64,000 nt of DNA from Marinobacterium aestuarii (GCF_001651805.1 NZ_CP015839.1:3782001-3846000), one strand, 5' to 3'; shown: positions 8,893-18,923, numbered from the stretch's first letter. The notes: generated by a model from the sequence alone, not told the origin. Made by a program: numbers and translations.

Positions 8893-10497
8893 TTACTCCA
8901 CCTGCACGCCCTGCAATTCCTGCAACTCCTCCCCCAGTTCCAGGTTGGCCCGCTCCACCAGCTCGGCCGGCAGCTCCTTTTGTACCGAAACACCCAGGTC
9001 CTTGAACTCGGACGCCTGCTTGATCAGGTTGGCCTTGCCGCTGTAGAGCTGGCCGAAGGCCTTGTCGTAGCTGGCCCGGGCGCGGTCGAGCTGGTTGCCG
9101 ACGCCCTGCATGCTGGTCAGAAAGCCGTTAAGCTTGCTGTAGAATTTTTCCGCCCGGCTCGCCAGCTCAGCGGTGTGCTTGTTCTGGTCTTCAAAGCGCC
9201 ACAGCTGGCGCACTATATTCAGGCTGGTCAGCAGGGTGGTCGGAGTGGCCACCAGCACATTGCGCTCGATGGCGCGCTGAAACAGGGTGTCGTCGTACTT
9301 CAGCGCCTCAACATAGGCGGACTCGATGGGAATGAACATGACCACCACTTCCGGTGAATTCAGCCCTGGCAGCTTGAAGTAATCCCGGTCGGCCAGCTCG
9401 GAGATACGATCGCCCACCGCCTGGGCATGGGCGGCAATTGCCTGGTTGCGCACCAGATCAGTATCAGCATTCACATACTCGGTGTAAGCCACCAGCGATG
9501 TCTTGGCGTCGATAATCAGATGCTTGTTCTGCGGCAGATAAACGATGGCATCGGGGCGCTGCCGGCCCTCGTCGGTGTTGAAGCTGACCTCGCGTCTGTA
9601 ATCGATGCCAAGGCGCAGACCGGAGTTATCCAGCACGTTCTCCAGCATCAGCTCACCCCAGTTGCCCTGCACCTTCTTCTGCCCGCGCAGCGCCGTGGTT
9701 AGCTTGTCGGCCTGATCGGTGATCTCCCGGTTGAGCTTTTGCATGTTCTGCAGCTCAGTACGCAGCTGCACGCGCTGCTCCGCATCCCGTGCATGGATAT
9801 CCTCCACCTTGGCCTTGAAGCCTTTCATCTCGGTATGCAGCGGACTCAGCAGATTGCTGATGCTTTCCTGATTCAGCTCCTTGAAGGCCTTGCCCTTGCG
9901 CTCGAGTATTTCGCTGGCCAGGTGTTCAAATTCCTTTTTCAGAGACTCACGGCTGTCCTGCAGCAACTTGAGCTGCGCGGCGAAGTTCTGCTGCTTTTCC
10001 TCCAGCGAGGTTTTAAGCTCACTGTGCTGATTCGACAAGTCACCATAGCGTGCCTCCAGTACTTTGAGCTCCGCCTTGGCCTCCTCCCACCAGCGCTGGT
10101 AACTGTCCTGCGCCTGCTGTTTTTCCTGTACCTGGATCTGAGCACCCTTGAGTGCCTCCCGCGCCTGGTGCTCGGACTGGCGCAGCTGGCCGATTTCCGC
10201 TTTTTGCTCAGCGCTGATTCGCTCCTGAGCCGCCAGCTGTTTCAGGGCACTGTCACGCTCCGACTCCAGCCTCACGGCGTCCATATCCCGCGCGGCCTTG
10301 GCCTGGGTCAGGGCCGCCAACGCAGTCTGCTGCTCGCTCTGCACTTGCTGCACGCGGGCAAGTTCCGCCCGTGCCATATCCAGATCCCTGTGCAGCTGCT
10401 GAGTGTCACCCTGGGCCCGCCAGCGGGCGATGGCCCAGGCAGCAATAAACGCCAAGACCGGCAGAATGATGGTGAGAAATATCGCCGTGGTTTCCAT
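8893..10497 (-). CDS. rmuC: DNA recombination protein RmuC
   Basis: Encodes 534 residues. An N-terminal transmembrane helix (about 4-24) is followed by a long coiled coil (about 30-210) and the RmuC domain (about 230-490), with the family blocks QGNWGELMLENVLDNSGL, RPDAIVYLP and LIIDAKTSL. The last resembles a restriction-endonuclease-fold active site (IIDAK). RmuC limits recombination at inverted repeats and has a predicted nuclease fold. GGAG six bases upstream supports the start. It is monocistronic and convergent with rsuA across a repeat-rich gap. Confidence 0.92.
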   Translation of the reverse strand: METTAIFLTIILPVLAFIAAWAIARWRAQGDTQQLHRDLDMARAELARVQQVQSEQQTALAALTQAKAARDMDAVRLESERDSALKQLAAQERISAEQKAEIGQLRQSEHQAREALKGAQIQVQEKQQAQDSYQRWWEEAKAELKVLEARYGDLSNQHSELKTSLEEKQQNFAAQLKLLQDSRESLKKEFEHLASEILERKGKAFKELNQESISNLLSPLHTEMKGFKAKVEDIHARDAEQRVQLRTELQNMQKLNREITDQADKLTTALRGQKKVQGNWGELMLENVLDNSGLRLGIDYRREVSFNTDEGRQRPDAIVYLPQNKHLIIDAKTSLVAYTEYVNADTDLVRNQAIAAHAQAVGDRISELADRDYFKLPGLNSPEVVVMFIPIESAYVEALKYDDTLFQRAIERNVLVATPTTLLTSLNIVRQLWRFEDQNKHTAELASRAEKFYSKLNGFLTSMQGVGNQLDRARASYDKAFGQLYSGKANLIKQASEFKDLGVSVQKELPAELVERANLELGEELQELQGVQVE

Positions 10498-10700
10498 GTT
10501 GTGACTCCATTCTTGCGGGCGGGCGCAACTCTAAAAAATGTGGTTCAAACGAGCTTTGATGCAGCGAACGCAAAAAGCGGTCAACGCGCGCTGTTGCTTG
10601 GCATAGAATAGTACCCGCCCCGGCATCAAAGACCAGCATCACAGTGGCCGGGCACCCAATTTGCCACACTATTTCTGTTCAGCCGTCACAGGGAACCTGA

Positions 10701-11906
10701 ATGAGCACGCCGGGATACGGATATCTGCTGCAAAATCAAAAGGGTTTGCTGGGCATTGCCTTGCTGGCCGTGTTCTCCGGTAACCTGGGGCAAAGCTTTT
10801 TTATCGGCCTGTTTCAGGCACCGCTGGCTGAAAAGCTCGGTCTGAGCGCCGGTGAATTTGGCAGCGCCTATGCGGCTGTTACCCTGTGCGCCGGCTTTCT
10901 GGTGCTGAATATAGGTCCGACCCTGGACTGGATTCCCCCCAGACGCTTTGCCCTGATGGTACTGGCCGGCATGACCGGCGGCATCCTGCTGCTGACGCTG
11001 TCACCCTGGTTTCTGCCGGCAGTACTGGGTCTGGGGCTGGTGCGCCTCTGTGGCCAGGGGCTTTTTACGCACCTGGGCAATACCCTGGCCGGGCGTGAGT
11101 TCACCATCGCCCGCGGCAGAGCCCTGGGGCTGGTGAGCCTGGGAGTGCCCATGGGGGAAATGCTGCTGCCGCCTTTGGTGGCGCTGGTACTGCTGGTGCT
11201 TGGCTGGCAGGCGCTCTGGTGGAGCTTTATCGGCGTCTTGCTGCTGGCCTGGCTGACGATGATGACACTGTTACCCTGGCCCAGCGCCCCGGCAGCAAGA
11301 CCTGATCGCAACCAGCGCCACAATGGCCCCAGACCTTTGCGCGAACGGCGTTTCTGGCGCCTGCTGCCGCTGCTGATGACGCTGCCCATCACCATGACCG
11401 GCATTTTCATCTACCAGGCCCAGATGACCAGTGACTTTGGCGCCTCCCTCACCACCTATGCCCTGGCCCTGACCGCCATGGGCGCAGCACGACTGCCAGG
11501 GGCACTGCTGGCGGGGCGCTGGGTGGACCAGATAGGTCCGCAGCGTATCGCCCGGCTGTTTATTCTGCCCTTTGCGCTGGCGCTGATACTCGCCCTGCTG
11601 GTTGGCGGCGATCTCGGCATCTGGCTGCTGTTGATTGGCGGCGGCCTGACCATGGGCATGCAGGAACCGGTGGTCAACAGCCTGCTGGTCAGCCTCTGGG
11701 GGGGTGAAAACCTCGGCCGGGTGCGCTCCACCCTCAGTGCCTGCATGGTCTTTGCCACCGGTATTGCACCGGCGCTGCTGGGTTTTCTGATCGACTGGGA
11801 CATCAGCTTTCAGCGCATACTGGCAGGTGCCCTCATCGGCCTCGTGCTGGCCTGGCTGCTGTCCCTCAAAACCCTGGCAGAGCCTGGCTGCAGCCCGGCC
11901 GATTGA
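10701..11906 (+). CDS. MFS transporter
   Basis: Encodes 401 residues with about 12 hydrophobic segments and a central basic cytoplasmic loop near residue 200 (RPDRNQRHNGPRPLRERR). The loop between helices 2 and 3 (LDWIPPRR) and the repeated charged pattern in the second half (GRWVDQIGPQRIARL) are the major-facilitator signature. An AGGGAA ribosome binding site lies 6 bases before the ATG. Substrate unknown; the neighbours (rmuC, a helicase) give no hint. It probably works as a proton-coupled transporter in the inner membrane. Confidence 0.85.
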   Translation: MSTPGYGYLLQNQKGLLGIALLAVFSGNLGQSFFIGLFQAPLAEKLGLSAGEFGSAYAAVTLCAGFLVLNIGPTLDWIPPRRFALMVLAGMTGGILLLTLSPWFLPAVLGLGLVRLCGQGLFTHLGNTLAGREFTIARGRALGLVSLGVPMGEMLLPPLVALVLLVLGWQALWWSFIGVLLLAWLTMMTLLPWPSAPAARPDRNQRHNGPRPLRERRFWRLLPLLMTLPITMTGIFIYQAQMTSDFGASLTTYALALTAMGAARLPGALLAGRWVDQIGPQRIARLFILPFALALILALLVGGDLGIWLLLIGGGLTMGMQEPVVNSLLVSLWGGENLGRVRSTLSACMVFATGIAPALLGFLIDWDISFQRILAGALIGLVLAWLLSLKTLAEPGCSPAD

Positions 11907-12093
11907 ACCCCCGCCGCACCGCGGCTGCGAGACTCAAGCCAATAACGCCACCGCTGCGCGATGGTTGTCGGAATTCGCAAGCTCATTCCAACCGACCAAA
12001 AGCAGCTATCTGGTCTGGCCCTGCCAAAAGGCTCTGGCTTTTGGGATTGACACCTTTTAGCCTTGACGCACTTTACCGACCGAGCTTCCACAC

Positions 12094-15000
12094 ATGGCAA
12101 CATTCGGCCACACCTGGTGGGGCGAGCAATGGCTCAGCGCCTTCAACGGCATCGATGACACTAACCGACTGCCCCGCGGCCGACGTTATGCCGCCAACGG
12201 CTCAGTGCTGCGCATTGAGATCCAGGGCACCCGCGTGGACGCAAGGGTACGGGGCAGCCAGCGCACACCCTATAGAGTGGCCATTAGCCTGGATGCCTTT
12301 AACGCAGCACAACGCCAGCAGCTGTTAGTGGCGATCAGTGATGACCCTGCAATACTGTCCCGGCTGCTGAACCGACAATTGCCGCAGCCGGTGCTGGATA
12401 TTGCCCGGGCGCTCGATATTCAACTGTTTCCAAGGCGCTGGCATGACATCAGGGCCAACTGCTCCTGCCCCGACTGGGCCATGCCCTGCAAGCACATCGC
12501 CGCCGTGATCTATCTGATTGCCAATGAAATCGACAAGAACCCCTTCCGGGTGTTTGAGCTTCACGGGCTGGATCTGGCCGCGGAGCTGGAAGCCCGAGTG
12601 GGCATGCGGCTGGAAACCCTGGAGGCATTGCCTACACCGCTAACATTCTGGGCTCAGACGCCGGCTGTTGAAGGCTGGACACCGGCCGAGGCCTGTCAGT
12701 TTGATGCCATCGACCTGACCGGAATACCGCCGCTGCAGGACAAAGTCCTGACCATACTGTCTGGCAAGCCGCTGTTTTACCCGAAAGATTTTCGCGCCAC
12801 CCTCGCCAGCCAGTACAAGCGCACGGCCCGCGAAGCCAGCCGCTTTGATGACGAAGCTCAGGAACCCTGGATGGCGGCGGATCAGTTGCGGGGGCTAACA
12901 TTCATCATTGATGAAAACGGCCACTTCCTGCACGCGCTCAACCACAACGATGAGACCCAGCGCCCAACGGCCGCCGCACCCGATACGATCGATACATCGC
13001 TGGATACCTGGCTGCAGCGTCTGAATGCCCTGCCGCCGGGTCTTGAGCCCTATCTGTCGCACCCGCTGCTACTCTGGCGCCTGCTGCTACGCGTCGCACT
13101 GAAGCTGATTGAACAGCGTGCCTATGTTCCGGCGGTGCTGAATAATAGTGCTGATGAGACCCTGATACACTGGCGCCCCGCCACCAGCAGTGCCCCGGTT
13201 CTGGCACTGATAAGTGCCCTGCAATCACTTTGCCCACCCAACCTGATACAGCTGCAGCACAAGCCCAAAGGGCGTCGCACAACAGTGCAGCTGTATGGCG
13301 ATGCACAGACACAGATTCAGGCGGCGCTACAGCTGATCCTTTCCCATTTTATCGCCCGGGGTTATAGCCCGGCGTCGGCGACCGTCGCCTGCGAGCCCAT
13401 CGAGCAGTTGTTTTTCGGCGGCAAAGCGCAACGATTCGAGCGCTTTGAAAGCGCCGAAACGCCCCGTGTTATCCGCCACTGGCTCAACCGCCTGTCCCTG
13501 AGCGAGCGCAGCCACAGACTGTTCCTGCAGGTTGAAGAGCGCCTCGATGATCGCCTCAGCGTGGATATCCGCATTGAGCAGCGCAGCAACGGCACCCACC
13601 AACCCACAGCGACCGCTGCAGACGGTCCACTGCAAACTCTGGACAGCCTGCTGGCCGCGCCCGAGCTGTCGCAAACCCGGGTAGAGGTGCTGGCCGACCT
13701 TGCGGTACTGGCAGACTACCTGCCGCAGATCGAGCAGCTTTACCGCCAGCAGGACCGGCTTGCCGAGCTCGACTTCAGCCTGGCGGAGTTCACCCCCATC
13801 TTCCGCCAGACCCTGCCGGCGCTGCGCATGCTCGGCATTCAGGTCATTTTGCCCAAGGCCCTGCGCGACCTGGCCCAGCCTCGTCTCAGCCTGGCGCTGT
13901 CCGGCGAGGGCACCGAGGCCGCCGTCAACTATCTGAATCTGGATCAGCTATTGCAGTTCGACTGGCAGATCGCCATCGGTGATCAACGCCTGGGGCTGAG
14001 TGAATTCCGGCAGCTGGTGCAGGCCTCCTCCGGCATAGTGCGGCTGCTGGATCAGTACGTTTTGGTCGACGATACCGAGCTGCAGCGTCTGATGACCCGC
14101 CTGGATGCGCTGCCCGAATCGCTGTCGCGCGTCGAGCTGCTCAAGGCCGGGCTGGCCGAAGAACTGGATGATACCCGGGTGGATCTGGTGGGCGGTGCCC
14201 AGTCACTGTTTAATCAGCTGCAGCAGCGCCAACCCGCCCCGCTGCCCGCAGGACTCAATGCAAGCCTGCGCCCTTACCAGCTGCGCGGATATGAATGGCT
14301 GGTGCAAAACGCACGCATCGGCTTTGGCTCGCTGCTCGCCGACGATATGGGCCTGGGCAAAACGCTGCAGGTCATCGCCGCCCTGCTGCATCTGAAAGAA
14401 ACCGGCCAGCTCGACACACAAAAGGCTCTGGTGGTGGCGCCTACCTCCCTGCTGACTAACTGGAGCCGCGAGATCACGCGCTTTGCCCCCGATTTGCGCG
14501 TACAGATCTACCACGGCGGTGCCCGCAACCTGGCACTGGCTGAGCACGACATTATCCTCACCAGTTATGGCCTGGTGCGCACAGACGCCAAAGTGCTGGG
14601 CAAGCCCGACTGGCGCGCGCTGGTGATTGATGAGGCCCAGAACATCAAGAACCCGGGCAGCGCCCAGACCAAGGCCATCAAGAAAATACGGGCGGATATC
14701 CGCATCGGCATGAGCGGCACCCCGGTGGAAAACCGGCTGCTGGAATACTGGAGCCTGTTCGACTTCAGCAACCGGGGTTACCTGGGCAACCAAAAGCATT
14801 TTCAGGCCGAGTTCGCCAACCCGATTGAGCGCGATCGCGATCAGGGCCGGCTGGAGCGTTTTCGCAAAATCACCGCGCCCTTTATTCTGCGGCGACTTAA
14901 AAGCGATAAACAGATTATCAGCGACCTGCCGGACAAGATCGAAAGCAACCGCTACTGCGCCCTCAGCACCCAACAGGCGGCCCTGTACCAAAGCACCGTG

Positions 15001-15657
15001 GATGCAATCATGCAAGATCTGCAGGCCAGCGAGGGGATCGAGCGGCGCGGCATTATCTTCAAGCTGCTCAATGCCCTGAAGCAAATCTGCAACAGCCCGG
15101 CGCAGTTCCTCAGCCAGGACCAGGCCCTGGTGGAAGACTCCGGCAAGCTGGCGGCCTTTATGGAAATCATGACCGAGCTGGATGGCTGCGGCGAGAAGGC
15201 GCTGATTTTCACCCAGTACACCCGTATGGGGGATCTGCTGGCCGACAGCCTGCGCCGGCAATTCGGCTGGGAAGTCCCCTTCCTGCACGGCGGGCTGTCC
15301 CGCAAGCAGCGTGACGAGATGGTCGAAAGCTTTCAGAACGAGCGCGGTGTGCGCGCCATGATACTGTCACTCAAGGCCGGCGGCACCGGTCTCAACCTCA
15401 CTGCCGCCAGCCAGGTGATCCATTACGATCTGTGGTGGAACCCGGCCGTGGAAGCCCAGGCCACAGACCGCGCCTACCGTATCGGCCAGCAGCGCAAGGT
15501 ACTGGTACACCGCTTGATCACGGAAAACACCTTCGAGGAAAAAATCGACGCCATGATCCAGAGCAAGAAGGAACTGGCGGATCTCAGCGTCGCCAGCGGC
15601 GAGCAATGGATCACCGAACTCTCGAACCAGCAACTGCGCGAGCTTATCTCCCTATAG
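12094..15657 (+). CDS. SWIM zinc finger / SNF2-type DEAD-box helicase
   Basis: Encodes 1187 residues. A SWIM zinc finger lies at about 120-135 (C123, C125, C132, H134 in NCSCPDW...PCKH), followed by a long uncharacterised middle region (150-700) and a complete SNF2 ATPase. Walker A DDMGLGKT is at 750-757, DEAQ at 846-849, and the C-terminal motifs include GGTGLNLT and ATDRAYRIGQ. The relatives are bacterial RapA/HepA-like double-stranded-DNA translocases that remodel protein-DNA or RNA polymerase complexes. SWIM fingers bind nucleic acid or protein. It is not RapA itself, because it lacks RapA's N-terminal Tudor-like domains and carries SWIM. It precedes the two HPD-motif genes by about 120 bases on the same strand. 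Confidence 0.9.
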   Translation: MATFGHTWWGEQWLSAFNGIDDTNRLPRGRRYAANGSVLRIEIQGTRVDARVRGSQRTPYRVAISLDAFNAAQRQQLLVAISDDPAILSRLLNRQLPQPVLDIARALDIQLFPRRWHDIRANCSCPDWAMPCKHIAAVIYLIANEIDKNPFRVFELHGLDLAAELEARVGMRLETLEALPTPLTFWAQTPAVEGWTPAEACQFDAIDLTGIPPLQDKVLTILSGKPLFYPKDFRATLASQYKRTAREASRFDDEAQEPWMAADQLRGLTFIIDENGHFLHALNHNDETQRPTAAAPDTIDTSLDTWLQRLNALPPGLEPYLSHPLLLWRLLLRVALKLIEQRAYVPAVLNNSADETLIHWRPATSSAPVLALISALQSLCPPNLIQLQHKPKGRRTTVQLYGDAQTQIQAALQLILSHFIARGYSPASATVACEPIEQLFFGGKAQRFERFESAETPRVIRHWLNRLSLSERSHRLFLQVEERLDDRLSVDIRIEQRSNGTHQPTATAADGPLQTLDSLLAAPELSQTRVEVLADLAVLADYLPQIEQLYRQQDRLAELDFSLAEFTPIFRQTLPALRMLGIQVILPKALRDLAQPRLSLALSGEGTEAAVNYLNLDQLLQFDWQIAIGDQRLGLSEFRQLVQASSGIVRLLDQYVLVDDTELQRLMTRLDALPESLSRVELLKAGLAEELDDTRVDLVGGAQSLFNQLQQRQPAPLPAGLNASLRPYQLRGYEWLVQNARIGFGSLLADDMGLGKTLQVIAALLHLKETGQLDTQKALVVAPTSLLTNWSREITRFAPDLRVQIYHGGARNLALAEHDIILTSYGLVRTDAKVLGKPDWRALVIDEAQNIKNPGSAQTKAIKKIRADIRIGMSGTPVENRLLEYWSLFDFSNRGYLGNQKHFQAEFANPIERDRDQGRLERFRKITAPFILRRLKSDKQIISDLPDKIESNRYCALSTQQAALYQSTVDAIMQDLQASEGIERRGIIFKLLNALKQICNSPAQFLSQDQALVEDSGKLAAFMEIMTELDGCGEKALIFTQYTRMGDLLADSLRRQFGWEVPFLHGGLSRKQRDEMVESFQNERGVRAMILSLKAGGTGLNLTAASQVIHYDLWWNPAVEAQATDRAYRIGQQRKVLVHRLITENTFEEKIDAMIQSKKELADLSVASGEQWITELSNQQLRELISL

Positions 15658-15775
15658 GAGGCTGAGATTAACAACCTCGGCACGCAGGTATAACCACCAT
15701 AAATCTTCACAATTCAGGGCGGCCCCCGGTAGAATTCACCGTCCAACCCAGCACATGAGCGCAGCCATTCAGACC

Positions 15776-16888
15776 ATGAACATCGAAATACTGCACGCAC
15801 ACCCCGACAACGCCGCAGCCGACATTCCTGCGATGCAGCGGCACTTTAACCAACTGCGCAAAAAGCTGGCGAAGGAAGAAAAAAAACAGCAAAAATTTGT
15901 TCAGGAGTTGGACGCGCTCTGTCACACCTATGCTGAACAGGTGGTGCCTGAGATGAAAAACAATCATGGGATACTAAAACTCCTCATGAATCGACTGATC
16001 GATTTCTCTACGCGCAAGAGTCTCAGTCAATGGCACCGGGAAGAACTGGAGGCCTGGATCCATCAGCTACTGGCACAGGTTGCCGAATACGACCCCATCG
16101 AAGCCACAGCCATTGCCGAACTCTACATGGATAGCCAGTATGAGGCGTTTGGCAAGCGAACACAGGTTCCTGACCCCGGTGAGTTCGATGAATTCGATCC
16201 GTTTGGCCCCGATGAGCCTTTCACCAGCGGGGCATCGGAACAGGCATATCAAACGGCACCGGATAACGAGGCGCAGTCAGATTTTTTCGGTTTTGACGAC
16301 ATTCCGGACTCTGATTCACAGAAAAACTCCCGCTATTTCGATGATTTCGACGCTGATCCGCCGGTACAACCGGCTGCAGCAGTGCTCGACGAAAAATGGT
16401 TCAAACAGCTGTTTCGCCGCGCCGCTCAGGCCCTGCATCCAGACAGGGAGCGCGATCCCGCCCGGCGATTACAAAAGGAGCAGCTGATGACTGAGTTGCT
16501 GCACGCACGTGACAATAACGACATGATGACCGTCATGACGCTGTATCAGCAGCACGTCAACGATGACAGCCTGCAGATTCCGGAATTCGCCTTCGAGGCC
16601 CTGTGTACGTCCTTGCAAAATCAGATACAAGGGCTGCAGCAAGAGAAAATGATTCACATCTATTCAGATCCACACCGGGCCCGTGTACATGATCTTCTCT
16701 ATGCCGGCACCCGCAAGAAACAGCAGCAAAACCTCAGAGACGTGCTGGAAGCGATCCACCTGATAGGACAGCAGATCCCGGAAATCATCGATGAGCTACG
16801 CAACATGAATGACCTGAAGCGCGAACTGCGTAACCGACAGGAAGAGCGCTATTATTTCATGACCGAGCAGATGGTAGATTTTTACTGA
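15776..16888 (+). CDS. J-domain-like (HPD-motif) coiled-coil protein, copy 1
   Basis: About 370 residues, not a recognised named family. The N-terminal third is charged and helical (RKKLAKEEKKQQKFVQEL), an acidic low-complexity linker (about 130-200) follows, then a segment LFRRAAQALHPDRERDP with the HPD tripeptide (about 221-223) preceded by a basic helix, as in J-domains that stimulate Hsp70 ATPase. A C-terminal helical region ends in RELRNRQEERYYF. Start: an in-frame ATG exists 21 bases upstream, but MNIE aligns with MNID of the paralogue at 17052, so 15776 is preferred; neither start has a good ribosome binding site. The next gene is a diverged duplicate. Confidence 0.75.
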   Translation: MNIEILHAHPDNAAADIPAMQRHFNQLRKKLAKEEKKQQKFVQELDALCHTYAEQVVPEMKNNHGILKLLMNRLIDFSTRKSLSQWHREELEAWIHQLLAQVAEYDPIEATAIAELYMDSQYEAFGKRTQVPDPGEFDEFDPFGPDEPFTSGASEQAYQTAPDNEAQSDFFGFDDIPDSDSQKNSRYFDDFDADPPVQPAAAVLDEKWFKQLFRRAAQALHPDRERDPARRLQKEQLMTELLHARDNNDMMTVMTLYQQHVNDDSLQIPEFAFEALCTSLQNQIQGLQQEKMIHIYSDPHRARVHDLLYAGTRKKQQQNLRDVLEAIHLIGQQIPEIIDELRNMNDLKRELRNRQEERYYFMTEQMVDFY

Positions 16889-16966
16889 TTCGCATTGCGG
16901 CACTGACCCGTCGATGCGAATCTGCAGGCCGCCGGTATATTGCTGCGCTTTCCCCCCACTGCCGCG

Positions 16967-17003
16967 GGGCTAACGCCTGCTATCCCAATTCAGGCGTTAG
17001 CCC
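16967..17003 (+). terminator. 13-bp stem-loop between the HPD paralogues
   Basis: GGGCTAACGCCTG (16967-16979) pairs perfectly with CAGGCGTTAGCCC (16991-17003) around an 11-base loop. No U-run follows on either strand, so it may be a Rho-independent-like barrier, an attenuator or an mRNA stabilising element rather than a true intrinsic terminator. It lies 79 bases after the first paralogue and 49 bases before the second. Confidence 0.5.
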
Positions 17004-17051
17004 TGTAGTATGCGCCCCTTCTCAGCAGCCCCGAGTCCGGCCAAAGCAGCC

Positions 17052-18104
17052 ATGAATATTGACACCCTGCCCGAGCAGCCCGAGCAGCCCGCCAGCCCTG
17101 CGGCCCCGACTTCCGCACTGCAAAAACGCTTTGACCGTCTGCGCAAGAATCTCGAACGCGAAGAGAAAAGGCGCCAGAAACTCGTGCGTGAGCTGGATGA
17201 ACTCGGTCATATTTATGCCAAGCAGGTACTGCCGCGGCTGAAAAACAATCACCGCATGCTGAAAACCCTGCTGCAACGCCTGATCGACTTTTCAGAACGT
17301 AAAAACCTGCGCCAAGGCCACCGCGAAACCCTGGAAGCCTGGCTGTACGAACTGCTGGAACAGGTCGCGCTATACGACCGCAAGGAAGCCGCCGCCATCG
17401 CCCAGCAGTACATGCGCACCCAGCTGGAAATCTTTGGTACCGCGAGCCATATTCCGCAGCCGCACTCGCATGCAGACGCCGAGGCAGATGATGACGACAG
17501 TGCTGACGACAGCCATCATGCAGCACCTGAATCGGATAAAGACAAGGCCGCAAAGCAGGACACGCCAGAGGCTGATGCAGCCGGTGCTGGCGACGAAGCA
17601 CCGGAGCGCCAAAACGCGGAGCAGGTTCCAGCCGTGGACCACAAGTGGCTCAGGCAGCTGTTCAGGCGCGCCGCCCAGGCGCTGCATCCAGATCGGGAGC
17701 AAGACCCTGCACAGCGGGAGCACAAGGAGCAGCTGATGACCGAACTGCTGCAGGCGCGGGACAACAACGACATGATGGCTGTCATGACGCTGTATCAGCA
17801 GCACGTCGCCTCAGACGCATTGCAGATTCCGGAATCCGCCTTCGAGGCGCTGTGCCTGTCGGTGCAGGCGCAAATTCAGCGCGTACAGCTGGAAAAAAAC
17901 GACTACATACAATCAGATCCGCAGCGCGCCTTTGTGCACTACCACCTCTATGCTGACAGCCGCCGCAAACAGGCACAAAACCTCGACCGTCTGCTGGATC
18001 GCATCCGCCTGATGCGCCTGCAGATCCCCGGCGTCCTCGACGAACTGCGTACCCTCAAGGATCTCAAGCGCGAACTGCAGTACCGCCAGCAGGATAGATT
18101 TTAA
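17052..18104 (+). CDS. J-domain-like (HPD-motif) coiled-coil protein, copy 2
   Basis: About 350 residues, clearly paralogous to the preceding gene along its length: RLRKNLEREEKRRQKLVREL, the LIDFSxRKxLxxxHRExLEAW block, LFRRAAQALHPDREQDP (HPD about 212-214), EQLMTELLxARDNNDMM and a matching C-terminus (LDELRTLKDLKRELQYRQ). The acidic linker between about residues 140 and 200 differs strongly from copy 1 and is rich in Asp, Ala and His. The conserved HPD and flanking basic helix suggest interaction with an Hsp70 partner, although the window's own Hsp70 pair is about 10 kb away. Start chosen by alignment with copy 1; an in-frame ATG also occurs at 17010. Confidence 0.75.
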   Translation: MNIDTLPEQPEQPASPAAPTSALQKRFDRLRKNLEREEKRRQKLVRELDELGHIYAKQVLPRLKNNHRMLKTLLQRLIDFSERKNLRQGHRETLEAWLYELLEQVALYDRKEAAAIAQQYMRTQLEIFGTASHIPQPHSHADAEADDDDSADDSHHAAPESDKDKAAKQDTPEADAAGAGDEAPERQNAEQVPAVDHKWLRQLFRRAAQALHPDREQDPAQREHKEQLMTELLQARDNNDMMAVMTLYQQHVASDALQIPESAFEALCLSVQAQIQRVQLEKNDYIQSDPQRAFVHYHLYADSRRKQAQNLDRLLDRIRLMRLQIPGVLDELRTLKDLKRELQYRQQDRF

Positions 18105-18146
18105 GCCCTGCTGAAAATGCCGAGACCGACAACGGCACCTAACACA

Positions 18147-18923
18147 TTACCGACCCAATGCCGCCCCAAGCTGGCTGAAATAGCGACCAAAGGCGGCATT
18201 GGTTCGCTCGCGCTGCGCGCCCTGGGGATACAGACCCCGGCGCGCTTCGGCCGAAGCCCGGGTGCCTTTCACCAGGAAGTTATTGCGAATAGCTGAATCC
18301 TGCACAAAGGCTTCGAAAGCCCGGGCACAGAGCTCTTCCGGCTGGCTGTAATAGACCGTGCCCAGTGCTCTATCTTCCAGCGCCGATACCCGGAAGAGTT
18401 CACTCGGCCCGTCCCCTAGCTCATCCAGTAGAATGCAGCGAAAGCACTCCGACAGCCGATCATTCAGCGGATGGGCAACCGGGGTTGCATCACTGAGCCA
18501 GGCTTTGGAGGCAAACATGCTGGCGGGCACATCACTGAACGCCTTGTCCCCAAGATAATGATCCAGCGCATGAAACCACTCATGGGCAATACTGCCGGGG
18601 CCTGCGTTTTTTGCCAGTGCAAAACAGCGCTGCGCCGGGTCATAGTGCGCAGCCACACCAGGGCGACCGCCAATGCCGTATTGCAGCGACAGTGCGCCGC
18701 GCAGCGATATCAGCGTTTCAGGCCCCTGCAGAATATGCATCAGATCCACCAAAGCCCCATAAAACAGCCCCGCCGCCCGCACCTGCTCATCCCGCGTAAC
18801 CCAGCGCCCGATCTGTATCGAGCGAAAATCGAACCTGCGCCTGATATGCACGAAGGTGATGGGCTCGGCGTCTCCAGAGTGCGGGCTGCCGTAGGTTACT
18901 GAAGGAGGTTTATCAACTGACAT
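18147..18923 (-). CDS. LPD1-like HExxH protein (CLCA_X-type)
   Basis: Encodes 258 residues. The centre carries AHEWFHALDHYLG, an HExxH zinc-protease-like motif preceded by GPGSI, as in LPD1 (large polyvalent protein associated) domains and in proteins annotated CLCA_X in gammaproteobacteria. The upstream RGALSLQYGIGGRPGVAAHYDP block also matches the LPD1 pattern. The start ATG overlaps the stop of the helicase gene as TGATG, implying translational coupling; a longer start 21 bases upstream would lie inside the helicase gene. It is the last gene of a three-gene operon. Function unknown; a metal-dependent peptidase acting with the helicase is inference. The family name is from memory of the motif. 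Confidence 0.7.
   Translation of the reverse strand: MSVDKPPSVTYGSPHSGDAEPITFVHIRRRFDFRSIQIGRWVTRDEQVRAAGLFYGALVDLMHILQGPETLISLRGALSLQYGIGGRPGVAAHYDPAQRCFALAKNAGPGSIAHEWFHALDHYLGDKAFSDVPASMFASKAWLSDATPVAHPLNDRLSECFRCILLDELGDGPSELFRVSALEDRALGTVYYSQPEELCARAFEAFVQDSAIRNNFLVKGTRASAEARRGLYPQGAQRERTNAAFGRYFSQLGAALGR

Noticed and set aside
14203-15288. 361-codon minus-strand frame inside the SNF2 gene
   Set aside because: Lies antisense to intact helicase motifs; a codon-bias shadow.
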